Positions 35,940-45,895 are shown, numbered from the stretch's first letter. The stretch: DNA of 64,000 nt from Pseudomonas sp. KU43P (GCF_033095865.1 NZ_AP019365.1:1957501-2021500); one strand, 5' to 3'. Numbers and translations are program-made. The notes: a model not told the origin generated them from the letters alone.

Positions 35940-36713
35940 ATGACCGACCAAGCCTTTGCCCAGGCCGACCCAGACTGGATCGAGCTGATCAGCCTGGCCC
36001 GTGAGTGGTTCAACGGCCCGCTCGGCCAGTTGATGTTGAAGGAAGAGGAAAAACTGCTGGAAGAAGAGCTGGGGCGCTTCTTTGGCGGTTACCTGGTGCA
36101 TTATGGCCCTTGTGCCGAAGCGCCGCCCAGCGCCCCTCAGGTGCAACGCAATGTGCGCCTGGGCGCACCGCTGCCGGGTGTGGAGATCGTCTGCGAGGAG
36201 CAGGCCTGGCCGCTGAGCGAGCATGCCGCCGACGTGGTCGTGCTCCAGCATGGCCTGGATTTCTGCCTGTCGCCCCATGGGTTGTTGCGCGAAGCCGCCA
36301 GTGCTGTGCGCCCGGGCGGCCATTTGCTGATCGTCGGCATCAACCCCTGGAGCAGTTGGGGCATGCGCCATTTCTTCAGCCATGGCGCGTTGCGCAAGGC
36401 TCGCTGCATTTCACCATCTCGGGTAGGCGACTGGTTGAACCTGCTGGGCTTCGCCCTGGAGAAACGCCGCTTCGGGTGCTATCGTCCGCCGCTTGCCTCG
36501 CCGGCCTGGCAACAACGCCTGGCAGGCTGGGAACGTTTGGCGGGTGGCTGGCAAGGCTCCGGTGGCGGGGTCTACCTGCTGGTGGCGCGCAAGATGGTGG
36601 TCGGCCTGCGGCCGCTGCGCCCGGAGCGTCGCGAGCCGATGGGCAAGCTGCTGCCCTTGCCGTTGGCCAAGGTCAACCGCACCGCCGTCAACCCCGATAC
36701 CGAAAAGCACTGA
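35940..36713 (+). CDS. SAM-dependent methyltransferase (class I)
   Basis: This 257-residue methyltransferase-fold protein has [23 protein letters not shown] in place of the usual motif II/III region, followed by [20 protein letters not shown] (the motif with the post-SAM strand). The classical N-terminal GxGxG loop is not obvious, so the SAM site is reduced and the methyl acceptor unknown. The same gene sits between gloB and rnhA in other pseudomonads. Confidence 0.85.
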   Translation: MTDQAFAQADPDWIELISLAREWFNGPLGQLMLKEEEKLLEEELGRFFGGYLVHYGPCAEAPPSAPQVQRNVRLGAPLPGVEIVCEEQAWPLSEHAADVVVLQHGLDFCLSPHGLLREAASAVRPGGHLLIVGINPWSSWGMRHFFSHGALRKARCISPSRVGDWLNLLGFALEKRRFGCYRPPLASPAWQQRLAGWERLAGGWQGSGGGVYLLVARKMVVGLRPLRPERREPMGKLLPLPLAKVNRTAVNPDTEKH

Positions 36714-36726
36714 ACATGAGTGGTAC

Positions 36727-37173
36727 ATGAGCGAAAGCGTCGAGCTGTATACCGATGGTGCCTGCAAGGGCAACCCTGGCCCCGGCGGCTGGGGCGTCCT
36801 GCTGATCTACAAGGGCGTCGAGAAGGAACTGTGGGGCGGTGAGCGCGAAACCACCAACAACCGCATGGAGCTGATGGCGGCGATCCAGGGGCTGATGGCG
36901 CTCAAGCGTGAATGCGAGGTGGTGCTGACCACCGACTCGCAGTACGTGATGAAGGGCATCAACGAATGGATGGTCAACTGGAAGAAGCGCGGCTGGAAGA
37001 CCGCCGCGAAAGAGCCGGTGAAAAACGCCGACCTGTGGCAGTTGCTGGACGAGCAGGTCAACCGCCACAAGGTCACCTGGAAATGGGTGCGTGGCCACAT
37101 CGGCCACCCGGGCAACGAACGTGCCGACCAGCTGGCCAACCGCGGCGTCGAGGAAGTGCGCGCCAAGCGCTGA
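36727..37173 (+). CDS. rnhA: Ribonuclease HI
   Basis: RNase HI degrades the RNA strand of RNA:DNA hybrids. The 148-residue enzyme shows all four catalytic acidic positions: [11 protein letters not shown] (Asp), NRMELMAAI (Glu), TDSQYV (Asp) and [10 protein letters not shown] (Asp), plus the basic handle [10 protein letters not shown]. The start is ATG at 36727. Just upstream, ATGAGTGGTACATGA is a four-codon frame whose stop overlaps this start, so slight coupling is possible. Confidence 0.97.
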   Translation: MSESVELYTDGACKGNPGPGGWGVLLIYKGVEKELWGGERETTNNRMELMAAIQGLMALKRECEVVLTTDSQYVMKGINEWMVNWKKRGWKTAAKEPVKNADLWQLLDEQVNRHKVTWKWVRGHIGHPGNERADQLANRGVEEVRAKR

Positions 37174-37180
37174 GCTGGGG

Positions 37181-37186
37181 TACAAT
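37181..37186 (+). promoter_or_regulatory. Possible -10 box for dnaQ
   Basis: TACAAT starts eight bases after the rnhA stop and would place transcription start about 30 bases before the GTG at 37225. No convincing -35 hexamer is present. Confidence 0.3.
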
Positions 37187-37224
37187 CCGCGGCTCTGTAA
37201 TCGATGCAAGTTGGAGCGCCCCGC

Positions 37225-37983
37225 GTGGAGCAGCAGCAAGATAAACGCCTGGTCATTCTCGACACCGAAACCACCGGCATGCCGGTCAGCGAAGGCCACC
37301 GGATCATCGAGATCGGTTGCGTCGAGGTCATCGGCCGGCGCCTGACCGGGCGGCACTTCCACGTCTACCTGCAGCCTGACCGCGAAAGTGACGAGGGCGC
37401 GATCAACGTCCACGGTATCACCGATGCCTTCCTGGTCGGCAAGCCGCGCTTCGCCGATGTCGCCCAGGAGTTCTTCGACTTCATCCAGGGCGCCACGCTG
37501 GTCATCCACAACGCGGCGTTCGACGTTGGTTTCATCAACAACGAGTTCGCGTTGCTGGGGCAAAGCGACCGCGCCGATATCTCGAACCACTGCACCATCC
37601 TCGATACCCTGTTGCTGGCGCGTGCCCGTCACCCGGGGCAGCGCAACAGCCTCGATGCGCTGTGCAAACGCTACGACATCGACAACTCCGGCCGCGAGCT
37701 GCACGGCGCATTGCTCGACTCCGAGCTGCTGGCGGACGTCTACCTGGCGATGACGGGTGGCCAGACCAGCCTGTCGCTGGCTGGGCACGGGGCTGACGGT
37801 GACAACGACGGTCAGGGCAGTGGTGGTAGTGAAATTCGCCGGATTGTCGGCCGTGCGCCGGGGCCGGTGATCATGGCCAGTGCCGAGGAACTGGAGGCCC
37901 ATGCCGAGCGTTTGGCGGCGATTGCCAAGTCGGCGGGTGGGCCTTCGATGTGGCAGGCGTTGACGGAGACGCCTGCTGGCTGA
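37225..37983 (+). CDS. dnaQ: DNA polymerase III epsilon subunit (3'-5' proofreading exonuclease)
   Basis: DnaQ is the proofreading subunit of the replicative polymerase. The product has the DEDDh motifs: LDTETTGMP (ExoI), HNAAFDVGFINNEF (ExoII), and HGALLDSELLADVYL (ExoIII with the catalytic His). A C-terminal linker and polymerase-alpha-binding tail follow. I prefer the GTG at 37225, which has GGAG upstream and gives 252 residues; the in-frame ATG at 37204 has no ribosome-binding site. Length is close to the usual 240-250. Confidence 0.95.
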   Translation: MEQQQDKRLVILDTETTGMPVSEGHRIIEIGCVEVIGRRLTGRHFHVYLQPDRESDEGAINVHGITDAFLVGKPRFADVAQEFFDFIQGATLVIHNAAFDVGFINNEFALLGQSDRADISNHCTILDTLLLARARHPGQRNSLDALCKRYDIDNSGRELHGALLDSELLADVYLAMTGGQTSLSLAGHGADGDNDGQGSGGSEIRRIVGRAPGPVIMASAEELEAHAERLAAIAKSAGGPSMWQALTETPAG

Positions 37984-37994
37984 CTCTTGGTTTG

Positions 37995-38079
37995 TAGCGG
38001 CCCTGTCGCCGGCAACCCACTGAACTCGATAACAGTGGTTTTCCTGTGGGAGCCGGCTTGCCGGCGATAGGGCCGCTAC
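37995..38079. repeat. REP pair with degenerate left arm
   Basis: The right arm (38046-38079) is a full REP (GAGCCGGCTTGCCGGCGATA). The left arm keeps only the outer GTAGCGGCCCTGTCGCCGGC part. They lie between dnaQ and ldcA. Confidence 0.75.
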
Positions 38080-38141
38080 GGTAATCATCAGGCTCTACTA
38101 CCCTGAGGAAGGATGCTCTGTCCTTCGGAGGTAGCAGCCTG

Positions 38142-40391
38142 ATGTACAAGGACCTCAAGTTCCCCATCCTCATCGTCCACCGTGCCATCAAGGCCGACAG
38201 TGTCGCCGGTGAGCGCATCCGTGGCATCGCGCAGGAACTGAGCCAGGACGGCTTCGCCATCCTCGCCGCCGCCGACCACGCCGAAGCGCGCCTGGTCGCC
38301 GCCACCCACCATGGCCTGGCCTGCATGCTGATCGCCGCCGAGGGCGTCGGGGCCAATACCCACCTGCTGGAAAACATCGCCGAACTGATCCGCCTGGCCC
38401 GTGCCCGTGCGCCCGACCTGCCGATCTTCGCCTTGGGTGAGCAGGTCACCCTGGAAAATGCCCCCGCCGAGGCCATGGGCGAGCTGAACCAGTTGCGTGG
38501 CGTCCTCTACCTGTTCGAAGACACCGTGCCATTTCTCGCCCGCCAGGTGGCGCGCGCTGCGCACAACTACCTCGACGGCCTGCTGCCACCGTTCTTCAAG
38601 GCGCTGGTCCAGCACACCGCGCAGTCCAATTATTCCTGGCATACCCCTGGCCACGGCGGCGGTGTAGCCTACCGCAAGAGCCCGGTGGGCCAGGCGTTCC
38701 ACCAGTTCTTCGGGGAAAACACGCTGCGCTCGGACCTGTCCGTCTCGGTGCCCGAGCTTGGGTCGCTGCTCGACCACACCGGCCCGCTGGCCCAGGCCGA
38801 AGCCCGTGCGGCGCGCAATTTTGGCGCCGACCACACCTTCTTCGTGATCAACGGCACTTCCACCGCCAACAAGATCGTCTGGCACGCGATGGTCGGCCGT
38901 GATGACCTGGTGCTGGTGGACCGCAACTGCCACAAGTCGGTGGTGCACGCGATCATCATGACCGGTGCTATCCCTGTCTACCTGTGCCCGGAGCGCAACG
39001 AACTGGGCATCATCGGGCCTATCCCGCTCAGTGAGTTCACCCCAGAGGCGATCCAGGCAAAGATCCAGGCCAACCCGCTGGCGAAGGGGCGTGAGCCGCG
39101 GATCAAGCTGGCAGTGGTGACCAACTCCACCTACGACGGCCTGTGTTATCACGCCGGCCTGATCAAGCAAGTGCTTGGCCCCAGTGTCGAGGTGCTGCAC
39201 TTCGACGAGGCCTGGTTCGCCTACGCGGCGTTTCATGAGTTCTTCGCCGAACGCTATGCCATGGGCACCCTGTGCAATGCCCATAGCCCACTGGTTTTCA
39301 GCACCCACTCCACCCACAAATTGCTTGCCGCCTTCAGCCAGGCGTCGATGATCCATGTGCAAGATGGCGCGCAGCGCCAACTCGACCGCGACCGGTTCAA
39401 TGAAGCGTTCATGATGCATATCTCCACTTCGCCGCAGTACAGCATCCTCGCCTCGCTGGATGTGGCGTCAGCGATGATGGAGGGGCCGGCGGGGCGCTCG
39501 CTGTTGCAGGAGATGTTCGACGAAGCCCTGAGTTTTCGCCGGGCCCTGGCCAACCTGCGCGAGCACATTGCCGCCGATGACTGGTGGTTCAGTATCTGGC
39601 AGCCGCCAGCGGCGGAGGGTATCCAGCGCCTCGATGCCCAGGACTGGCTATTGCAGCCGAGGGCCGAGTGGCATGGTTTTGGCGAGGTTGCGGACGACTA
39701 TGTGCTGCTCGACCCGCTGAAGGTGACATTGGTGATGCCGGGCCTGAGTGCCGGTGGCGTGCTGGGCGAGCACGGCATTCCTGCGGCGGTGGTCAGCAAG
39801 TTTCTCTGGGAACGCGGCCTGGTGGTGGAGAAGACCGGGCTCTACAGCTTCCTGGTGCTGTTCTCGATGGGCATCACCAAGGGCAAGTGGAGCACGCTGC
39901 TGACCGAGCTGCTGGAGTTCAAGCGCCACTATGACGCCAACACCGCGCTTGGCACGTGCCTGCCCAGCATCGTCGCGGTCGACGCTTCACGTTACCAGGG
40001 CATGGGCCTGCGCGATCTGTGCGATCAGTTGCACGCCTGCTACCGCACCAATGCCACGGCCAAGCAACTCAAGCGTCTGTTCACGCGCTTGCCCGAAGTG
40101 GCCATGACGCCGGCGCGGGCCTACGACCTGATGGTGCGTGGGGAGGTGGAGGCGGTACCGATCGAGGCGCTGCTCGGCCGGGTCGCTGCCGTGATGCTGG
40201 TGCCTTACCCGCCGGGCATTCCGTTGATCATGCCGGGCGAGCGGTTTACCGAAGCGACCCGCTCGATCCTCGACTACCTGGCATTCGCCCGTGCTTTCAA
40301 CAGTGGCTTCCCCGGCTTCGTCGCCGATGTGCATGGCCTGCAGAACGAAAGTGGCCAGTACACGGTGGACTGCATCAAGGGATGCGAATGA
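38142..40391 (+). CDS. ldcA: PLP-dependent lysine/ornithine/arginine decarboxylase, LdcA-like
   Basis: This 749-residue fold-type I decarboxylase has an N-terminal receiver-like wing domain (about 1-130), and a PLP domain with SWHTPGHGGG, VINGTSTANKIV and FDEAWFAYAAFH. The PLP-Lys site is FSTHSTHKLLAAFSQ, and the C-terminal domain contains PYPPGIPLIMPGE. In P. aeruginosa the gene two positions after dnaQ is ldcA, which makes cadaverine from lysine in the arginine-lysine network; synteny supports that activity here. A small hairpin (gaagga...tccttc) lies in the leader and GGAGG ten bases upstream of the ATG. The 3' end overlaps an antisense small gene by 17 bases. Confidence 0.9.
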   Translation: MYKDLKFPILIVHRAIKADSVAGERIRGIAQELSQDGFAILAAADHAEARLVAATHHGLACMLIAAEGVGANTHLLENIAELIRLARARAPDLPIFALGEQVTLENAPAEAMGELNQLRGVLYLFEDTVPFLARQVARAAHNYLDGLLPPFFKALVQHTAQSNYSWHTPGHGGGVAYRKSPVGQAFHQFFGENTLRSDLSVSVPELGSLLDHTGPLAQAEARAARNFGADHTFFVINGTSTANKIVWHAMVGRDDLVLVDRNCHKSVVHAIIMTGAIPVYLCPERNELGIIGPIPLSEFTPEAIQAKIQANPLAKGREPRIKLAVVTNSTYDGLCYHAGLIKQVLGPSVEVLHFDEAWFAYAAFHEFFAERYAMGTLCNAHSPLVFSTHSTHKLLAAFSQASMIHVQDGAQRQLDRDRFNEAFMMHISTSPQYSILASLDVASAMMEGPAGRSLLQEMFDEALSFRRALANLREHIAADDWWFSIWQPPAAEGIQRLDAQDWLLQPRAEWHGFGEVADDYVLLDPLKVTLVMPGLSAGGVLGEHGIPAAVVSKFLWERGLVVEKTGLYSFLVLFSMGITKGKWSTLLTELLEFKRHYDANTALGTCLPSIVAVDASRYQGMGLRDLCDQLHACYRTNATAKQLKRLFTRLPEVAMTPARAYDLMVRGEVEAVPIEALLGRVAAVMLVPYPPGIPLIMPGERFTEATRSILDYLAFARAFNSGFPGFVADVHGLQNESGQYTVDCIKGCE

Positions 40392-40593
40392 TCTCGACGC
40401 CGGTGCGCGCCAGTTCGAAGCGGTCTTCACCCAGGTGGTTGACGCGGTCGCCAATGGCCAGGCGATAGGTGGTGATCGGCGCACCCAGGGCGCTGCCGTC
40501 GGTTTGCAGGGTCGACTCCTGGAACTCGTGAACGGGGTAGATGCGGCCTTCGGCGTCTCGGGCGTGGAACTGGCCGACCATTACTGCTGCCAT
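40375..40593 (-). CDS. Small conserved-looking hypothetical protein
   Basis: This 72-residue product (MAAVMVGQFHARDAEGRIYP...) is mainly beta-strand, resembling an OB- or SH3-like small fold, and ends ELARTGVEIIRIP. There is no signal or membrane segment. It is convergent with ldcA and the two coding regions overlap by 17 bases. No family is recognised. Confidence 0.6.
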   Translation of the reverse strand: MAAVMVGQFHARDAEGRIYPVHEFQESTLQTDGSALGAPITTYRLAIGDRVNHLGEDRFELARTGVEIIRIP

Positions 40594-40749
40594 TTAGGTG
40601 AAAACCTCTGAAATACGTAGGAAATGTCTGCAGGGATAGACCGTGCAACCCGGCGGGAGTTTTCGTCTTCGGCAAAAAAAACCTAAGTGCCGAGGAACGG
40701 TCATCTATAACTACATCGTCTCTTTAGCCAGCAAAGGTTGGAAATCGCC

Positions 40750-41310
40750 ATGAGCCAGGTGTATTCGGTAGCGGTCGTCGTCGGCAGCTTGCGCAAGGAC
40801 TCCTACAACCGCAAGGTGGCCCGCGCCCTTTCAGAGCTGGCACCGTCCAGCCTTGACCTGAAGATCGTCGAGATCGGCGACTTGCCGCTGTACAACGAGG
40901 ATGTCGAGGCCGCAGGTGTGCCCGAGCCGTGGAAGCGCCTTCGCGAAGAGATCCGCCGTAGCGATGCCGTGCTGTTCGTCACCCCGGAGTACAACCGCTC
41001 GGTGCCAGGTTGCCTGAAAAATGCCATCGACGTAGGTTCGCGACCTTACGGCCAGAGCGCCTGGAGCGGCAAGCCCGCGGCCGTGGTGAGCGTGTCGCCG
41101 GGGGCCATTGGCGGCTTTGGTGCCAACCACGCCGTGCGCCAGTCGCTGGTCTTCCTCGACATGCCCTGCATGCAGATGCCAGAGGCCTACCTGGGCGGTG
41201 CAGCGAACCTGTTCGATGACAGTGGCAAACTCAGCGACAAGACCCGGCCGTTCCTGCAGGGCTTCATCGACAAGTTCGCCTCTTGGGTCAAGCTGAACCG
41301 GGCGGTCTGA
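40750..41310 (+). CDS. chrR: NADPH-dependent FMN reductase / quinone and chromate reductase ChrR
   Basis: This 186-residue flavodoxin-fold reductase closely resembles P. putida ChrR as I remember it. MSQVYSVAVVVGSLRKDSYN binds the FMN phosphate, TPEYNRSVPGCLKNAIDVGSRP is the conserved FMN loop, and SPGAIGGFGANHAVRQSLVF follows. ChrR reduces quinones by two electrons and can reduce chromate, protecting against redox stress. The start at 40750 is used rather than the upstream TTG. Confidence 0.93.
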   Translation: MSQVYSVAVVVGSLRKDSYNRKVARALSELAPSSLDLKIVEIGDLPLYNEDVEAAGVPEPWKRLREEIRRSDAVLFVTPEYNRSVPGCLKNAIDVGSRPYGQSAWSGKPAAVVSVSPGAIGGFGANHAVRQSLVFLDMPCMQMPEAYLGGAANLFDDSGKLSDKTRPFLQGFIDKFASWVKLNRAV

Positions 41311-41367
41311 GCTCACGCCCTTGCCGGCAGCCATTCCAGCTGTAGTCAGGCCGGGTAATCCTTACAG

Positions 41368-41405
41368 CATTGTCGCTCCTGAACCTCGTTGCTGGAGCGA
41401 CAATG
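41368..41405 (+). promoter_or_regulatory. Hairpin enclosing the ribosome-binding site and start codon of the NEL-like gene
   Basis: Perfect 12-base arms (41368-41379 CATTGTCGCTCC, 41394-41405 GGAGCGACAATG) flank a 14-base loop. The right arm consists of the GGAG ribosome-binding site, spacer and ATG of the gene at 41403, so the mRNA structure would hide the whole initiation site. There is no T-run, which argues against a simple chrR terminator. Confidence 0.6.
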
Positions 41406-44400
41406 TCCAACACACCCTCGGCGATGCGCACGGCCGATGAAAAAATCCTCGGCGCCACCGATGACTTCATTGCTGCAAGGCTGCCGGCCTGGTTGAAGCA
41501 GGCTTCACGCGCCCAGTTGTCAGGATTGCGTGCGGCTTTCAATATTCACCAGGCCAGCCAGGCGCGCCTGCGTAGGCACACCCTGAAGCTCGAACCGCTT
41601 GACGTATTCGCCGAAAAGCACCTCAAGGTGCTGTTGGCCAAGCCACTGCCCGAGGGCGTGGAGTTTTCACAGCTTGAATGGCTGGTGGTGACGCCCTGGC
41701 TGGGTACGCTCGGCAGTTCTGACATGCAGGCGTTTGGTTACCAGGCATCACGCACCTCCGGCATCTTGCGGCTGATGAGCAACTTCGAGCTTGGCAATTC
41801 CTTCTATGCCGGATCCGGTCTGGTCGCGCCTGGCCAGGATGAAGTGCTGTCGATCTCGGATACGGAGCTGGTGTCCACGTGCCGAATGCTGGATGTGGGA
41901 AAAAAATATCAGGATGAGTTGGACCAGGTCTTCAACGCTGAGGCCTTGGGCATCCTGGCCGATGACAAGCGTTCCGGGCTTGCGTTGGCAAGCAAGATCG
42001 CAGCGATGAAAGGCGACATTTCCGCCAAGGTGGAGATCGCCTTGCTTGAAATGACACGCGAACAGATACATCTGGAGAAGTCGGGGCTGCGCGGTTACGG
42101 CGGAACATTGCAGGTGCTCGGTCAGGTTGCGGCTGATGGCATGCTGGTCCGCTTGCGCGATGTGGAGGGCCGGCAGGTGGGTGTCCTGCTCTACCTGCCG
42201 AGCGATCCGTTGCAGGCATTGCGCTACTTCGCTGATGAAACTTCGATGAACAGTGCCCTGGCCGCATTGCTGCAAGACGAATCCTACCTTTCCTTTTTCA
42301 CTCAGCTGATCAGCCTGCAAAACCGGGCCAGTTTCGTCGAGCAACTCGGCAAGCGCCTGAAAGACCCGAAACCTGACCTTGACCTCGAAGGTGTCGTGGT
42401 TGAGGGCAGCATTTTCGACGCATTGGCCAGTGCCCAGGTCAAACGCACCAAAGAAGATGCGCGGTTACTGTTGGTGCCAACGGCCGAGGCCGATGTCAAG
42501 GCCGCCCGCGCCCGGCATGAGGCCTGGAAGTCGGCAGGCCTGAACCTGATCAACCTGGCAGGGCTTTTCATCCCGGTGCTTGGTGCGCTGTTGCTGGGGC
42601 AACTGGTGTTGCAGACCTTGAGTGATGTCTTCGAGGGCGCACAGGACTGGTACGAGGGGCACCGTCATGAAGCCTTGGAGCATATGCTCGGCGTGGCCGA
42701 AGCGCTGGCTGTGACCACCGCGACCGTGGTCGGCGTGAGTGTCGTGCGCAGTGCCCTGGTCGCTGCCATGGAGCCCGTCAATGTAAGAAGCGGTATCAAG
42801 CGTCTGTGGGACGACAGTCTCGTGCCTTACGAGTCGGTGCCCGGGAACATTGCCCTGCGTCCCGATGGCTTGTATGGCGATGGCAAGCAGCGCTGGCTGC
42901 GCTCCGGTTCACGTTACTACGAGGTGCATCGGCCTGACCCGCAGGGCCCTTATCGGTTACGCCATCAGCGTCGTTCAGGGGCATACGAGCCCGTCGTGCT
43001 GCATAACGATGAGCGATGCTGGCGGCCGATATGCGAGCGGCCCTGGGAGTGGGATGACCGTGCGCGAATGCTCGATCGGCTGTGGCCGCAGCACCCGATG
43101 ATCGGTGCGCAACGGGCGGAGCAGGTGTTGCGCGTGGCAGGGGTCGATCAAGATGAACTGCGTGGCATCCTGATGGAAAACCGGGTGTTGCCTGTCAATC
43201 TGCGCGAAGCGCTGCGCAGCTTCGAGGCGGATGAGCAAATCGGGCGGTTCTTCGACCATTTGCAGCGCAAACGTCTGGATGCGCAGGATGAGAAGCTATT
43301 GAAGTGGTGCGAGGGGTTGCCCGATGTGGGCAAGGGTATCGCGCAGGTACTGAAGGCAAAGCTGCAGCTGCGCGGGGCGCTTTACATGCACCTGACACGG
43401 CCGGACATTGTTGGAAACGACCCTTTGTTCAAACAGTTGCAGAGGGATTTTCCTGGTTTGGGAGATAGCTATGCCACGCTGCTGGCAGGCGGGGCCAGTG
43501 CGCTTGAACGCAGTGAAGCAGTCAGCAATCGCAGGCTTCCCCAAGGGTTGGCGCTCAAAGCGGCTTCGTTGCTGCGTGTGGCGAGAATCAGCAAGGCCTT
43601 GGCGGGCCTTTACCTTGCCAGCGGCTATTGCACGGAAACCGGCGAGCTGGTGTTCGCATTGCTCAATCAACTTGACCCTCGGACCATCAACATCAACCTG
43701 TGTGAGGGTGAAGTCGACGGACGCCTGGTGGCGAGTCTGGTGGCGCAGGGCCAGGGAGAGCCATTACGGACACTGGTTCATCAGGAGGGGCGGTTCAATG
43801 CCTTCGAGGCTGATGGCAGCAAGCTTGAGATTTCCGTAGACGACCCGGGCGATCTTTTCGAAGTCATCACCGCATTGACGACGCCTGCCCAATGGGCCGA
43901 GTTGGGGGTCGAGGGGGATGACGGGGTCAGCCAGGTACTGCGGGGCCGGGCACTGGAGCAACTGCCTGAAGGCCATGAGGAGATTGCCCGCTTCATGGAG
44001 TGGCCAGAGCGCACACGTTGGTTCAACCCGGGGCAACGCCTGGAAGACGGCCGGGTCGGTTACCTGCTCAGTGGGCGCGGTGCAGAGCGCGCGAGAACGT
44101 CTCGGGAGGTGTTGCGAGACGGTATGCGCCGCTACTTTCCGGGCTTGAGCGAAACGCAAATCGATAAGGAACTGCAGCGAATGCTGGCGGGACGGGCTTC
44201 GGCGTACGATCTGTTGCTCGAGTTGCAGGACGACCACGAGCAGTTGGAAGTGACGCTGCAACGCTGGCAAGGCAGTGAGCTCAATGATGCCAGGCGGCAA
44301 ATCCGTGGACACGTTGCCCAACGTCTGAGAAGAGCGTGGGGCGCGCAGGCCGAGGTGGAAGCGGTGAACGATGACGGTGTGGTACGGCAGCGCCTGAGCC

Positions 44401-45860
44401 TGACTGACTTGACTATCACCACCCTTCCGGCATTTGCGCTACAACTGAACTTCACCTACATCACCTCGTTGGTGATGACCGGTACAACGATCAGCGAAGT
44501 GCCGTCACAATTTCTCAGTGCTTTTAGCGGTTTGCGGGTTTTGAGCATGGGGGGGAATGCGCTGCTGCGGGTTCCAGAAGGTATTTCATACCTCACCGAG
44601 CTGCGCGAACTGAGCTTGGCGCGCAACAACATTCGACTGGACGCTGCCTCCGAGCAGGCATTGACCCGATTGCCGCGCCTCTGCTCGCTCGACCTCAGCC
44701 ATAATCCTCTTGGTCAATTCGCGATGAGGTTCAATCATCTGCCGCACATGGTGAAACTCTATTTGCGTAACTGTCGCCTGGGTACCTGGCCGCTCGGCGT
44801 GGAGCTCTGTGGCTTTCTCGAGGTAGCAGACTTGCGCTACAACCAGTTGCCGGCTGCGCCAAACGACTTGCTGCTCATGCCGTATGAGTTTCGCCGCGCT
44901 TTCCAGCTTGACGGCAATTCGATAAGCAGTGGAGACCTGCAGCGCTTCTACGCGTTGGACAGCATACCGGAAGAGCCGTCTGGGCCGCCCGTCTCGACGA
45001 TCGATGCACGCGCGTGGTGGTCAGGTGAAGATGCCCAGGGCCAGGTCAGCCTCGGTAAACGCTGGGACGAATTGCAGAAAACAGTGGAAGGGCAAAAGTT
45101 TGTTGGACTGTTGGGCAACCTGATTGCGTTTGCCGACTTCAGCTGGAAGCGGTCTTACCTGTTCGAACAGGGCTGGAGCGTGCTGACCGAGCGGGAAAAC
45201 AATGCCGTGTTTCGCCAGCAAGTCGACGCATTGATGGCCCAGCCGATGACAGATGACAACGCTGTCATCGACCGTTTCAGCCAGTTGTCATTGCACTTGC
45301 GCATTGCTCGGGCAGAGGCGCGTGTGGCTGTTGGCCGCGGTGCCGAGCTATTGGATTTCGGGCGGGCGTTGATGCGGCTGGACTTCCTGAACCAGTACGC
45401 GCGTCGAGATGTTGTCCGGCGTCAGCAGGTGCGCGCGCGCGTAGACCGCATGGCAATTGTCTTGGGCTACAGGGTGCGGCTGCGCCAGCGCTTGAACTTG
45501 CCCCAGCAGCCGTTGGCACTGCGCGAGTCGCAGGACGGTCGGGTATCCGGGGAGCAGTTGCTGGAGGCGCTGCGTGCCTTGCGCGAGAACGAAACCCATG
45601 AAAATCTGGCAGCCAGCCTCTGTCGCCGGTCGTTCTGGCAACGGTATGTGGAGCTTGAGAATGCCGGTGCATTCAGTCACTTGACAGACGTGTACACGCA
45701 GAGGCGCAACCTTATCGAAGGGCAGCGTGTTCAGTTGGGTGAGCTCCAGTATCGAGCCAGCCTGAACGCGCTGGAAATCGAAAAGGACGCCGATACCCAT
45801 GCCTTGAGGCTGCAGCTCACCTTGCAGACCATTCGCAGCCTTGAGAGAAGTCGGGGATAG
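41403..45860 (+). CDS. Large LRR / NEL-type E3-ligase-like protein, catalytic Cys replaced
   Basis: This 1485-residue protein is paralogous to the one at 50114. The N-terminal ~600 residues resemble the dermonecrotic-toxin-like DUF6543 region, with LLRYADE-type segments, a hydrophobic stretch (LINLAGLFIPVLGALLLGQL) and the conserved YYEVHRPDPQGPYRL. Leucine-rich repeats lie at about residues 1000-1180 (LRELSLARNNI, LCSLDLSHNPL). A C-terminal domain with the layout of IpaH/SspH NEL ubiquitin ligases follows. Where the paralogue has P-I-G-C-V-D, this protein has P-M-T-D-D-N (Asp1284 at the Cys position), and no Cys is nearby. It is therefore predicted to be inactive as a ligase. No secretion signal is visible. 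Confidence 0.85.
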   Translation: MSNTPSAMRTADEKILGATDDFIAARLPAWLKQASRAQLSGLRAAFNIHQASQARLRRHTLKLEPLDVFAEKHLKVLLAKPLPEGVEFSQLEWLVVTPWLGTLGSSDMQAFGYQASRTSGILRLMSNFELGNSFYAGSGLVAPGQDEVLSISDTELVSTCRMLDVGKKYQDELDQVFNAEALGILADDKRSGLALASKIAAMKGDISAKVEIALLEMTREQIHLEKSGLRGYGGTLQVLGQVAADGMLVRLRDVEGRQVGVLLYLPSDPLQALRYFADETSMNSALAALLQDESYLSFFTQLISLQNRASFVEQLGKRLKDPKPDLDLEGVVVEGSIFDALASAQVKRTKEDARLLLVPTAEADVKAARARHEAWKSAGLNLINLAGLFIPVLGALLLGQLVLQTLSDVFEGAQDWYEGHRHEALEHMLGVAEALAVTTATVVGVSVVRSALVAAMEPVNVRSGIKRLWDDSLVPYESVPGNIALRPDGLYGDGKQRWLRSGSRYYEVHRPDPQGPYRLRHQRRSGAYEPVVLHNDERCWRPICERPWEWDDRARMLDRLWPQHPMIGAQRAEQVLRVAGVDQDELRGILMENRVLPVNLREALRSFEADEQIGRFFDHLQRKRLDAQDEKLLKWCEGLPDVGKGIAQVLKAKLQLRGALYMHLTRPDIVGNDPLFKQLQRDFPGLGDSYATLLAGGASALERSEAVSNRRLPQGLALKAASLLRVARISKALAGLYLASGYCTETGELVFALLNQLDPRTININLCEGEVDGRLVASLVAQGQGEPLRTLVHQEGRFNAFEADGSKLEISVDDPGDLFEVITALTTPAQWAELGVEGDDGVSQVLRGRALEQLPEGHEEIARFMEWPERTRWFNPGQRLEDGRVGYLLSGRGAERARTSREVLRDGMRRYFPGLSETQIDKELQRMLAGRASAYDLLLELQDDHEQLEVTLQRWQGSELNDARRQIRGHVAQRLRRAWGAQAEVEAVNDDGVVRQRLSLTDLTITTLPAFALQLNFTYITSLVMTGTTISEVPSQFLSAFSGLRVLSMGGNALLRVPEGISYLTELRELSLARNNIRLDAASEQALTRLPRLCSLDLSHNPLGQFAMRFNHLPHMVKLYLRNCRLGTWPLGVELCGFLEVADLRYNQLPAAPNDLLLMPYEFRRAFQLDGNSISSGDLQRFYALDSIPEEPSGPPVSTIDARAWWSGEDAQGQVSLGKRWDELQKTVEGQKFVGLLGNLIAFADFSWKRSYLFEQGWSVLTERENNAVFRQQVDALMAQPMTDDNAVIDRFSQLSLHLRIARAEARVAVGRGAELLDFGRALMRLDFLNQYARRDVVRRQQVRARVDRMAIVLGYRVRLRQRLNLPQQPLALRESQDGRVSGEQLLEALRALRENETHENLAASLCRRSFWQRYVELENAGAFSHLTDVYTQRRNLIEGQRVQLGELQYRASLNALEIEKDADTHALRLQLTLQTIRSLERSRG

Positions 45861-45895
45861 ACAAGGGTTGCGCTCGGGCGATTTCACCCAGCGCT

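Noticed and set aside
41368..41405. Hairpin considered as the chrR terminator
   Set aside because: It has no T-run on the plus strand, and its right arm is exactly the initiation site of the next gene, so regulation is the better reading.
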